A DNA stretch of 15,305 bases from Myxococcota bacterium (GTDB taxonomy: Bacteria > Myxococcota_A > UBA9160 > PR03). The stretch is taken from the NCBI GenBank assembly GCA_030066475.1, contig JASJBO010000157.1:1-15305 (forward strand), in the 5' to 3' direction. Below, one piece after another: positions 1 to 6,580 of this stretch. Within the stretch, counting starts at the first letter, position 1; every line of letters starts with the position of its first letter. Both the position numbers and the translations under genes were made by a program. The notes beneath the pieces were generated by a model. It searched no databases. It had not been told where the DNA came from and saw only the letters and a list, made by a program, of their open reading frames with translations.

Positions 1-20
1 CGCAGGGGGAAGCCGCAAGC

Positions 21-120
21 GGAGGCGAAGCCGGAGCGCGCAGCGAGCCGCAGGCGAGCGGAGTCCACCAAGACCGGAGGCGAAGCCGGAGCGCGCAGCG
101 GCGCCGCAGGCGCCGCGGAG
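21..120. repeat. GC-rich tandem repeat, ~55-bp period, next to the kinase gene stop
   Basis: A 25-bp core beginning GGAGGCGAAGCCGGAGCGCG occurs identically at 21-45 and 76-100. Each copy is followed by a variant of GCCGCAGGCG...CGGAGTC. The period is 55 bp, not a multiple of three, so this is a DNA or RNA repeat rather than a protein repeat. A degenerate partial copy seems to lie in 1-20. The units contain short self-complementary pieces, for example GGC-GAA-GCC and GGCGCC-GCA-GGCGCC. The array begins directly after the stop codon of the minus-strand kinase gene, so its transcript would run into it. The look is that of a dispersed intergenic REP-like element, but only two full copies are visible and the left edge is cut off. 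No function can be assigned. Confidence 0.6.
100..114 (-). terminator. Possible hairpin past the kinase stop (weak)
   Basis: GGCGCC (100-105) and GGCGCC (109-114) are self-complementary and separated by GCA, allowing a 6-bp GC stem with a 3-nt loop. It lies 6 bp past the minus-strand stop codon at 121-123. There is no T tract on either side, so an intrinsic terminator is only a possibility. It overlaps the second repeat unit. Confidence 0.25.
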
Positions 121-1545
121 TCAGTCGAGACGGGCGTCCTTCTCGGAGAGGAAGCGGAGCAGGTAGGGGACGCTCAGGCGCATCAGGTCGACGTCGGGGT
201 CGAGCTCGTGGCCCAGGGCGAACAGGTAGGACAGCGTCTTGGCGTAGTGGAGCAGGTCGTCCGGGAGGTGAAGTCCCGGGGTCTCCTCGAGCAGCGCCTT
301 GGCGTGGTCCTTGAGGGCCAGCACCTGGCGGCCGCCGAGTCCGAGCGGCGCGCCCTCGCCGCGGATGCGGCCGAACATCGCGTCGACGGCGGCGCCCACG
401 GCGTCGCGGTGATCCGGAGCGATCATGTCCATGCGCTCCATGCCGTCGAGGAAGGCCTCGCCGTCCTGGCGCAGCAGGGCGTGGATGCCGAGCCGCATCT
501 CGCGACGCAGCCGCGGCTCGAGCCGCCGCGACAGGCCGAAGTCGACGAACAGCACGCGCGGGCGCACCGCCGCCTCGGGCTCGTCGATCACGAACAGGTT
601 GCCCGGGTGCGGGTCGGCGTGGAACAGGCCGTCCACGAACACCTGCTTCGCGTAGGCGCGGGCCAGCGTCTCGAGCACGCTGCGCACCGGCGCGCCCAGG
701 CGCGCCAACGCCTCCCGGTCGGTGATGCGCACCGCAGGCAGGTAGCTCATGGTCAGTACGCGCCGCGTCGACAGCGCGCGGTGGATGCCGGGCACCACCA
801 CCTGGGGCTCGCCGGCCAGGTTGCGCGCGATCTCCTCCGCGACGTCGGCTTCGCGCGCGAAGTCGAGCTCGTCGCGCAGGCTGCGCGCGAACTCCTCGAA
901 GAGCCGCGCCCGGTCGAGTCCGCCCGCGGCGCCGCCGCCGCGCCGGTCGAGGCGGCCGAGCAGCCAGCGCGCCCAGGCCAGGTCGGCGGCGAGGGACTGC
1001 TCGAGCCACGGGAACTGGACCTTGACCGCGACGGTCTCGCCGCCGCGCAGGCGCGCGCGGTGCACCTGCGCGATCGAGGCGGCGCCGAGCGGCTCGGCCT
1101 CGAACGACTCGAAATGCGCCGCGAGCGGCGCGCCCAGCTCGCGTTCGAGCGTCGCCACGACCTCCGGCAGCGGGCGCGGGGGGACGCGGTCCTGGAGCCC
1201 GGCGAAGGCGCTCCGCACCTCGGCCGGCAGCACGTCGTAGCGGATCGAGGCGAACTGCCCGGCCTTGGCGAAGGCACCCTTCAGCTCGCCCAGGGCGTCC
1301 GCGATGCGCCGCGCCGCCTCGGCGCGCCGGGCGGCCTGCCGCAGGGCGCGCCCGGTCCGGCCGGCCAGCCAGTCGCCGGGGAGCCCGCGCAGCCGTGCCC
1401 AGGCCAGCCCCAGCACGATGGCGCCCAGCCGCAGGGCCGGCTCGACGCCCCAGGCGCGCAGCCTGAAACGGGGAGCCGCTCCGCGCTGTCCATCCTCGGG
1501 GAGTACCGCCGGCGCGGCGACGGGCGTGTGGGTCTGCGGCTTCAT
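121..1545 (-). CDS. ABC1/AarF/UbiB-family atypical kinase
   Basis: A 474-residue member of the ABC1 (ADCK/UbiB) atypical kinase family. Visible hallmarks are the KxGQ motif at 94-97 (KAGQ), the Ala-rich nucleotide loop GAASIAQVH at 154-162 replacing the usual glycine loop, the VAVK lysine at 175, an ExD-type segment ELDF at 226-229, the catalytic-loop equivalent HADPHPGN at 309-316, and DFG at 335-337. Family members act as ATPases or kinases supporting quinone or isoprenoid-lipid metabolism. UbiB itself assists ubiquinone synthesis. The protein ends at LSEKDARLD without the paired C-terminal transmembrane helices of E. coli UbiB, so I call it ABC1 family and not ubiB. A weak hydrophobic stretch lies near 37-52. 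No quinone biosynthesis genes are adjacent. The ATG at 1545 is the first plausible start; its ribosome binding site is weak. Confidence 0.9.
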   Translation of the reverse strand: MKPQTHTPVAAPAVLPEDGQRGAAPRFRLRAWGVEPALRLGAIVLGLAWARLRGLPGDWLAGRTGRALRQAARRAEAARRIADALGELKGAFAKAGQFASIRYDVLPAEVRSAFAGLQDRVPPRPLPEVVATLERELGAPLAAHFESFEAEPLGAASIAQVHRARLRGGETVAVKVQFPWLEQSLAADLAWARWLLGRLDRRGGGAAGGLDRARLFEEFARSLRDELDFAREADVAEEIARNLAGEPQVVVPGIHRALSTRRVLTMSYLPAVRITDREALARLGAPVRSVLETLARAYAKQVFVDGLFHADPHPGNLFVIDEPEAAVRPRVLFVDFGLSRRLEPRLRREMRLGIHALLRQDGEAFLDGMERMDMIAPDHRDAVGAAVDAMFGRIRGEGAPLGLGGRQVLALKDHAKALLEETPGLHLPDDLLHYAKTLSYLFALGHELDPDVDLMRLSVPYLLRFLSEKDARLD

Positions 1546-1590
1546 GACTCGGCTCGGACGCGTCTCCGCACCCCGGCGGGGGCGTCATTC

Positions 1591-1619
1591 TTGACAACGC
1601 GGCGGAGGCTAGTCTAGAG
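1591..1619 (+). promoter_or_regulatory. Candidate sigma-70 promoter for the lipoprotein gene
   Basis: A perfect TTGACA lies at 1591-1596, followed after 17 bp by TCTAGA at 1614-1619, which matches the -10 consensus at only 3 of 6 positions. A transcript would begin near 1626, inside or beside the palindrome GGAATTCC (1623-1630), and have a leader of about 115 nt before the ATG at 1743. This is one of the few AT-richer patches in a 197-bp divergent spacer. A second palindrome, GGGGCCCC, lies at 1637-1644. I see no convincing minus-strand promoter for the kinase gene. Confidence 0.4.
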
Positions 1620-1742
1620 ATTGGAATTCCGTGTGCGGGGCCCCCACCCGAACGGCGCAGCGAGCTTCGTGGGAGACGAGCGGTGTAGGGTGGGGACCAC
1701 GTTGGCTGCGCGATCGCCCGGCGCGCTGAGAGTCGGGCGGCG

Positions 1743-3278
1743 ATGATCTTGGGGGAGACCGTGCGCTCGACCATTGCTCCGATCCACCCGACCCGCCGCG
1801 CGCTGCGTCCGCTCGGCGCGCTGTTCGTCCTGGCGACTGCGGCCGCCGTGGGCTGCCACGAGATCCACTTCACGCCCGATATCGATCCGGGCGAGATCGC
1901 CATCTACGACGACCTGTTCGCCGTCTCCGTCCCCTCCGATCAGCACATCGTCGCGGCCGGCTACTGGGGGTCGATCTACCTGAGCGACGACGGGGGCATG
2001 ACCTGGCAGAAGGGCGAGACGGGCACGCGGCGACTGATCTACGACATCTCGATGGCCGACGACCGGCGCGGCTGGGCGGTGGGCCAGCTCGGCACCATCC
2101 TGCGCACCGAGGACGGAGGCCGCACCTGGACCGAGCAGACCACCAACAAGCAGGACGAGGGCACCCACCTGTTCGGGGTGCACGCGGTCGATGCCAACAC
2201 CGCGTGGGCGGTCGGCGACTGGGGCACCCGCATCTTCACCGACAACGGCGGCACCTTGTGGCAGGACCGCTCGCTCACCATCGACGAGAAGCACGCCCAG
2301 TTCGTGTGGCTGTCGCCGTCCGAGCAGGACCGCGTGCGGCGCGGCGAGAAGGTGTACGACGACGTAGGCCTCACCGACGTGTTCTGCCGCCCGCCGCCCA
2401 GCCAGATGTGCTGGATCATCGGCGAGTTCGGCTACATCTTCTTCTCGAACACGCAGGGGCGCGAGTGGCGGCGCTCGGCGATCCAGGGCGACATCCGCGT
2501 CGATCCGATCATCCTGGACTTCAACACGATCGAGATCAGCGAGGACCGCCAGCAGGACCTGCGCGACTTCGCCAACAAGCTGCTCGATCTCCAGCACCTG
2601 AACGTCGCGATCTCGCCCGTGGCCAGCGCCGAGGAGATCGCCAAGTTCGGATCGCCGGAGGATCCCTTCCCGCTGTTCGACATCATCGAGGCGCGCACCC
2701 AGTCGGTGTCCGCCGTGATCGAGGAGACCGGCCTGCTCTCCGACCGCATCCGCAAGCGCGGCTCACCGCCCTGGGACTACGAGGACTTCCTGGACGACGA
2801 TCCGGAGTTCCTGCAGCGCTACATGGACGGCCGCCTCTCGGACGCCCCCGGCGTGAACGTCGAGGTCGCCCAGAACCCCTACCTGTTCTCGATCCGCTTC
2901 CGCGACGACCAGGAGGGCTACATCGCCGGTCTGGGTGGCGTCGTGCTCGTCTCCAAGGACGGCGGCCAGAGCTGGGCGTACCGCGACACCGGGCTCAAGC
3001 AGGCGATCTTCTCGGTCTTCCCGGTCGACGGGCGCGTGATCGCGGTGGGCGAGAAGGGCTTCGTGCGCGTCTCGACCGACGGGGGCGACAGCTGGGAGCG
3101 GCCCAAGAAGGGCTTCCCGACCGTGTTCACCTTCATGCGCGACATCTGGTTCGCTCCCGGCGGCCAGGCCGGCTTCATCGTGGGCGAGCGCGGCAAGGTG
3201 CTGCGCAGCGAGGACGCGGGCCTGAGCTGGACCAAGGTCCTCCCGCCGGAAGGCGCCGCCCGCTCCGCCGGCGGCTGA
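1743..3278 (+). CDS. Ycf48-like/Asp-box beta-propeller lipoprotein with a large insertion
   Basis: A 511-residue predicted exported protein. A basic, then hydrophobic N-terminus (R18-R22, 24-36) ends in AVGC, with Cys38 as a likely lipidated residue; Ala at -3 makes this an imperfect lipobox. Seven Asp-box-like motifs (SxDxGxxW) lie at 81-88, 122-129, 166-173, 235-242 (degenerate: SNTQGREW), 404-411, 444-451 and 489-496. They are accompanied by Ycf48-type strands such as WAVGQLGTIL and GERGKVLRSED. Seven motifs fit a seven-bladed propeller related to Ycf48/Hcf136 and BNR proteins. Between the fourth and fifth motifs, about residues 250-378, lies an acidic, probably helical insertion without such motifs. 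No catalytic residues of sialidases are evident. Ycf48 is a photosystem II assembly factor, but non-photosynthetic homologues are common and of unknown role. The start is uncertain: GTG at 1761 follows GGGGGAG with too short a spacer, so ATG 1743 is kept. Confidence 0.85.
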   Translation: MILGETVRSTIAPIHPTRRALRPLGALFVLATAAAVGCHEIHFTPDIDPGEIAIYDDLFAVSVPSDQHIVAAGYWGSIYLSDDGGMTWQKGETGTRRLIYDISMADDRRGWAVGQLGTILRTEDGGRTWTEQTTNKQDEGTHLFGVHAVDANTAWAVGDWGTRIFTDNGGTLWQDRSLTIDEKHAQFVWLSPSEQDRVRRGEKVYDDVGLTDVFCRPPPSQMCWIIGEFGYIFFSNTQGREWRRSAIQGDIRVDPIILDFNTIEISEDRQQDLRDFANKLLDLQHLNVAISPVASAEEIAKFGSPEDPFPLFDIIEARTQSVSAVIEETGLLSDRIRKRGSPPWDYEDFLDDDPEFLQRYMDGRLSDAPGVNVEVAQNPYLFSIRFRDDQEGYIAGLGGVVLVSKDGGQSWAYRDTGLKQAIFSVFPVDGRVIAVGEKGFVRVSTDGGDSWERPKKGFPTVFTFMRDIWFAPGGQAGFIVGERGKVLRSEDAGLSWTKVLPPEGAARSAGG

Positions 3279-3279
3279 A

Positions 3280-4899
3280 CTAAGGCCTGCGAAGCTCCAC
3301 CCGGCGGATCTTGCCGCTCACCGTCTTGGGGAGTTCCGCGACGAACTCGATGGCGCGCGGATACTTGTAGGGCGCCGTGACGGCCTTCACGTGGTCCTGG
3401 AGCCGGGCAGCCAGGGCTGCGTCCTCGCTCGCTCCCGGGCGCAGCACGACGAACGCCTTCACGATCGCGCCCCGGTCGGGGTCGGGCGCCGCCACGACCG
3501 CGGCCTCCACCACGTCCGGGTGCTCGACCAGGGCGCTCTCCACCTCGAACGGCCCGATCCGGTAGCCCGCCGAGATGATCACGTCGTCGGCGCGCCCCAC
3601 GAACCAGAGGTAGCCGTCCTCGTCGCGCCAGGCGCGGTCGCCGGTCACGTACCAGTCGCCGCGCCGGCAGCGCGCCGTCGCCGCCTCGTCCTTCCAGTAG
3701 CCGCGGAACAGGCTGGGCGGGTCTCCGTGCAGCGCCACGTCGCCGATCTCGCCGGCCGGGAGCGCGGTGCCGGTGTCGTCGATCACCTCGACGCGGTGGC
3801 CCGGGTTGGGCAGACCCATCGAGCCCGGCTTGACCGGCATGCCGGGGAAGTTGCCCACCAGCAGGATCGTCTCGGTCTGCCCGTAGCCGTCGCGAATGGT
3901 GAGCCCGGTGGCCTCGCGCCAGGCGCGGATCACCTCGGGGTTCAGCGGCTCGCCCGCCGAGACGACCTCGCGCAGCGACGGGAAGGAGAAGGCCGAGAGG
4001 TCCTCCTTCACGAGCAGGCGGAACTCGGTGGGCGGCGCGCAGAAGACCTGCGGCGCGACGTCGGCCAGCAGCTCGAGCTCGCGGCGCGGCTCGAAGCGCC
4101 CGTCGAACAGGAACACCTCGGCGCCCACGCTCCAGGGGCCGAACAGCACGCTGTAGGCGGCCTTGGCCCAGCCCGTGTCGCTGGTGGTCCAGAGCCGCTC
4201 TCCGCCGTCCACGCCGAGCCAGTGCAGCGCGGTGTAGCGCTGGGCGAAGGTGTAGGCGTGGTCGTGCAGCACGGCCTTGGGCGGGCCGGTGGTGCCGCTC
4301 GTGTAGTAGACCAGCGCGGGATCGCCCGCCGCCGTGTCGACTGCGGCGCCCGGATCGGCCGGAGCCCGCTCCAGGGCGGCGGCCAGATCGTCCCAGCCGT
4401 CGGGGACCGCGCCTTCCGTGTCGGGCAGGGTCAGGAAGTGGTGCACGCTGCGCAGCTCGGAGCGCACCGCGTCGACGGCCGCGGTCGAGGCCGGGCCGGT
4501 CAGGATCGCGCGGGCGCCGCTGTGCGCTACGCGGAACGCGATGTCCTTCGGGCGCAGGATCGTCGAGCAGGGGATCACCAGCACGCCGGCCTTGAGCGCG
4601 CCGACCAGCACCACGTGCCACTCCGGGACGCGGGGAAGCATCACGATCACGGGCTCGCCAGGCGTCACGCCCCGCTGCCGCAGCAGGTGCGCGACCCGGT
4701 TGCTCCCGTCGGCGACCGCGCCGAAATCCAGGCGCCGCTCGCCACCAGCGGCGTCGCGCCAGAGCAGGGCGGGGCGCCCCGGCTCACGCGCGTGCGCGTC
4801 GACCACATCGCGGCCGAAATTGAAGCGGGGCGGCACCTCCCAGCGGAACTGCTCGGTTCGCCGGCGGTGGGCGTCGAGGGCGGCAGCGAGTTCGTCCAT
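3280..4899 (-). CDS. AMP-forming acyl-CoA synthetase (acetyl-/medium-chain type)
   Basis: A 539-residue ANL-superfamily adenylating enzyme. It converts a carboxylic acid, ATP and CoA to acyl-CoA, AMP and pyrophosphate in the cytoplasm. Core motifs are all present: the A3 phosphate loop YYTSGTTGPPK near residues 197-207, A5 DGYGQTE, A7 TGDRAW, A8 VGRADDVIISAGYRIGPFE around 430-450, and the A10 lysine in SGKIRR (Lys530), which catalyses adenylate formation. The N-terminal region (RFNFGRDVVDAHA) resembles the ACSM/medium-chain and acetyl-CoA synthetase-like branch more than long-chain FadD; the exact substrate cannot be read. The length is normal for the family. It stands alone on its strand, convergent with the lipoprotein gene (1 bp between stops) and divergent from the GGDEF gene. 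The ATG at 4899 is the chosen start; no strong ribosome binding site is seen upstream. Confidence 0.9.
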   Translation of the reverse strand: MDELAAALDAHRRRTEQFRWEVPPRFNFGRDVVDAHAREPGRPALLWRDAAGGERRLDFGAVADGSNRVAHLLRQRGVTPGEPVIVMLPRVPEWHVVLVGALKAGVLVIPCSTILRPKDIAFRVAHSGARAILTGPASTAAVDAVRSELRSVHHFLTLPDTEGAVPDGWDDLAAALERAPADPGAAVDTAAGDPALVYYTSGTTGPPKAVLHDHAYTFAQRYTALHWLGVDGGERLWTTSDTGWAKAAYSVLFGPWSVGAEVFLFDGRFEPRRELELLADVAPQVFCAPPTEFRLLVKEDLSAFSFPSLREVVSAGEPLNPEVIRAWREATGLTIRDGYGQTETILLVGNFPGMPVKPGSMGLPNPGHRVEVIDDTGTALPAGEIGDVALHGDPPSLFRGYWKDEAATARCRRGDWYVTGDRAWRDEDGYLWFVGRADDVIISAGYRIGPFEVESALVEHPDVVEAAVVAAPDPDRGAIVKAFVVLRPGASEDAALAARLQDHVKAVTAPYKYPRAIEFVAELPKTVSGKIRRVELRRP

Positions 4900-4931
4900 G
4901 CCCCGATGCTAGCGGGACGGTTATGCTCCCG

Positions 4932-4949
4932 GGCGGCGGGGGAGCCGCC
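4932..4949. other. Inverted repeat in the divergent spacer
   Basis: GGCGGC (4932-4937) and GCCGCC (4944-4949) form a 6-bp stem with a 6-nt purine loop (GGGGGA). It lies 33 bp from the acyl-CoA synthetase start, in the 168-bp spacer between two divergent genes. It may act in the leader of either transcript or as an operator, or be chance in GC-rich DNA. No -35/-10 pair is recognisable in this spacer. Confidence 0.3.
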
Positions 4950-5007
4950 TCAAGGAGCCGCCGCGGACCTCCGATGTCCGGAGCGGGTTGGCGCGGCCCC
5001 GCGAGAT

Positions 5008-5031
5008 CGGCAGCCGGGCGGCAGGCTGCCG
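5008..5031 (+). other. Perfect 8-bp hairpin in the leader of the GGDEF gene
   Basis: CGGCAGCC (5008-5015) and GGCTGCCG (5024-5031) are exact reverse complements around an 8-nt loop (GGGCGGCA). The hairpin ends 36 nt before the TTG start and 23 nt before the Shine-Dalgarno-like GAGGTG. It could be a structured 5' leader or a protein-binding dyad. I looked for the conserved core of c-di-GMP/cGAMP GEMM riboswitches (a GCAAA-type core) and did not find it. Confidence 0.35.
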
Positions 5032-5054
5032 GGCGCGTGGCGGAACGCCGAGAC

Positions 5055-5060
5055 GAGGTG
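5055..5060 (+). promoter_or_regulatory. Ribosome binding site deciding the TTG start
   Basis: GAGGTG lies 7 nt before TTG at 5068. The upstream in-frame codons (reading WRNAETRCER) contain no ATG, GTG or TTG close by. The receiver domain begins eight codons later at HVLVVDD, so TTG 5068 is strongly favoured. Confidence 0.65.
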
Positions 5061-5067
5061 CGAACGC

Positions 5068-6447
5068 TTGACGGTCGAGGAGCAGTCCCACGTGCTGGTG
5101 GTCGACGACACCCGCGTCGACCGGGCGATCGCGCGCGACGCGGTGGAGGGCGTCGCGGCGGTGACGTGCTGCGCGAACGCCGAGGAGGCGATCGAGGCGC
5201 TCCGCCTCCACGCGTTCGACATCGTGCTCTCGGACCTCACCATGCCCGGCCTGTCGGGGCTCGACCTGCTCGAGCGGGTTCGGCGCGACCACCCCGACAC
5301 CGACGTCATCCTGGTGACCGGCAACGCCTCGGTCGACAGCGCGGTCCAGGCCCTGCGCCAGGGTGCCGCCGACTACCTCCAGAAGCCGGTGCGGCCCGAC
5401 GAGCTGCGCCTGCTGCTGGAGCGCACGCTCGAGCGCCGCCGGCTGCGGACCGAGAACGACCGCCTGCGCGAGCTGCTCGGCACAGTCGACGAGTGCCGCA
5501 CCCTCGCCACCTCGCTCGACCCGGGGGAGATCCACGGCTCCGCGCTCGACCTGCTGCTCGATCGGCTGTCGCGCGAGCACGGCGTGGCGCTGTTCCAGCG
5601 CGGCGCGAGCGACCTGCACGACGTGACCTTCCGCGGCATTCCCGAGCGCGTCCGCGAGCCGCTGCGCGAGCGCCTGCTCGCCGAGAAGCCGCTCGAGGCG
5701 GGTGGCATCGATCAGCTCGAGGTCGTCACGTCGGGCCCGCTCTTCGAGGCTCTGGCCGGCGCCGGCGAGGAGTCGCGCGTGCTGGTGGTGCCGATCCGCG
5801 GGCGCGAGAGCGAGGGCGGGCTGCTCGCCGTCCCCGAGGCGGGTCGCCCCTTTGGCGGGCACGAGCTGGCCCTGGCCCGGCTCGTGGCGGAGCAGGCCGC
5901 GGTCGCGATGCGCAACGCCGAGCGCTACCGCGAGGCGCAGGAGCGCGCCTTCGTCGACGACGTGACCGGCGTCTACAACGCCCGCTACCTGTTCGCGGCC
6001 CTCGACCACGAGATCCGCCGGGCCGAGCGCTATGCCTCGGGCCTGGTCCTGCTGTTCCTGGACGTCGACCGCTTCAAGCTGGTGAACGACCGTCACGGGC
6101 ACCTGATCGGGTCGCGTACGCTCCGCCGTCTCGCCGGGGTGCTCGGCGAGTGCATCCGCCAGGTCGACACCCTGGCGCGCTACGGCGGCGACGAGTTCAC
6201 GATCCTGCTGGCCGACACCGACCTCGAGACCGGTCTGCAGGTCGCCGAGCGGATCCGGTCGTCGGTGGCCGCGGCGCGCTTCGAGGGTCAGGGGGCCGGG
6301 CCGCTCCAGGTGACCCTGAGCGTCGGCGTGGCCGCCTTCCCGACCCACGGCCAGAGCGCCGAGGGACTGCTCGACGTGGCCGACAAGGCCATGTACCGGG
6401 CCAAGTCGCTGGGCCGCAACCAGACCTGCTCGGCCTCCGACCTGTAG
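5068..6447 (+). CDS. REC-GAF-GGDEF response regulator, candidate Hypr cyclic dinucleotide (cGAMP) synthase
   Basis: A 459-residue cytoplasmic signalling enzyme. Residues 8-125 form a receiver domain: acidic pair Asp13-Asp14, phospho-acceptor Asp56 (SDLTMPG), Thr84 and Lys106-Pro107. A charged helix (about 110-150) leads to a GAF-like sensor region (about 150-285). A short linker enters the GGDEF domain (about 292-455) with the usual entry DDVTGVYN. The active site is intact: metal Asp332 (FLDVD), Asn340, GGDEF at 373-377. The product-inhibition I-site is also intact: R364xxD367, with Arg395 as third residue. The striking difference is Ser349, in GHLIGS, where c-di-GMP synthases have Asp (PleD Asp344). 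Ser at this position marks the hybrid promiscuous (Hypr) GGDEF enzymes such as Geobacter GacA, which make 3',3'-cyclic AMP-GMP. Domain order and length also resemble GacA. An unorthodox c-di-GMP synthase is the alternative. No partner kinase gene is adjacent. Confidence 0.9.
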   Translation: MTVEEQSHVLVVDDTRVDRAIARDAVEGVAAVTCCANAEEAIEALRLHAFDIVLSDLTMPGLSGLDLLERVRRDHPDTDVILVTGNASVDSAVQALRQGAADYLQKPVRPDELRLLLERTLERRRLRTENDRLRELLGTVDECRTLATSLDPGEIHGSALDLLLDRLSREHGVALFQRGASDLHDVTFRGIPERVREPLRERLLAEKPLEAGGIDQLEVVTSGPLFEALAGAGEESRVLVVPIRGRESEGGLLAVPEAGRPFGGHELALARLVAEQAAVAMRNAERYREAQERAFVDDVTGVYNARYLFAALDHEIRRAERYASGLVLLFLDVDRFKLVNDRHGHLIGSRTLRRLAGVLGECIRQVDTLARYGGDEFTILLADTDLETGLQVAERIRSSVAAARFEGQGAGPLQVTLSVGVAAFPTHGQSAEGLLDVADKAMYRAKSLGRNQTCSASDL

Positions 6448-6470
6448 GCCGCCGGCCGGCGCGGGGCGGC
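6448..6470 (+). terminator. GC-rich inverted repeat after the GGDEF gene (terminator-like, no T tract)
   Basis: GCCGCC (6448-6453) pairs with GGCGGC (6465-6470) directly after the TAG stop. A nested 12-bp palindrome, CGCCGGCCGGCG, occupies 6450-6461. No run of T follows; the nearest T-rich stretch is about 45 nt downstream (6516-6533), too far for a classic intrinsic terminator. It could still separate the GGDEF gene from the long downstream run. Confidence 0.3.
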
Positions 6471-6537
6471 GTCCGCGTGGCGCGCGACTCCGGGCTTTGC
6501 TACCGCCCCCCCGATTTCCTTCCGGTTTTCTCCGGTC

Positions 6538-6544
6538 GAGGGGG
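6538..6544 (+). promoter_or_regulatory. aspS: Strong Shine-Dalgarno supporting an alternative TTG start for aspS
   Basis: GAGGGGG at 6538-6544 sits 6 nt before an in-frame TTG at 6551. That start would add ten residues (MSAGGVQIVP) before the ATG at 6581. No comparable site precedes 6581. On ribosome-binding evidence the TTG is better; on family N-terminus length the ATGs at 6581 or 6590 are better. Confidence 0.5.
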
Positions 6545-6580
6545 CTCCTGTTGAGCGCCGGCGGCGTCCAGATCGTCCCG

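Noticed and set aside
208..1617. Plus-strand open frame of about 470 codons opposite the ABC1 kinase
   Set aside because: The minus-strand frame has every ABC1 kinase motif in order; the plus frame is a compositionally biased shadow.
1692..1707. Possible sigma-54 (-24/-12) promoter, GG-N10-GC spacing at 1693-1706
   Set aside because: Only the minimal GG/GC spacing is met; the flanking consensus bases mostly do not match, and no activator or sigma-54-linked function is adjacent.
3391..5067. Open plus-strand frame extending the GGDEF protein upstream by about 560 codons across the acyl-CoA synthetase
   Set aside because: The extension is antisense to a clear enzyme and has no recognisable domain. 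The receiver domain begins right after the TTG at 5068, which has its own ribosome binding site.
4900..5067. c-di-GMP/cGAMP (GEMM) riboswitch upstream of the GGDEF gene
   Set aside because: A hairpin exists, but I could not find the conserved GEMM core (GCAAA-type junction and tetraloop/receptor pieces).
6448..6580. Small gene or promoter in the spacer before aspS
   Set aside because: No reading frame with a credible start and ribosome binding site ends here, and no -35/-10 pair is visible in the modest T-rich patch at 6516-6533.
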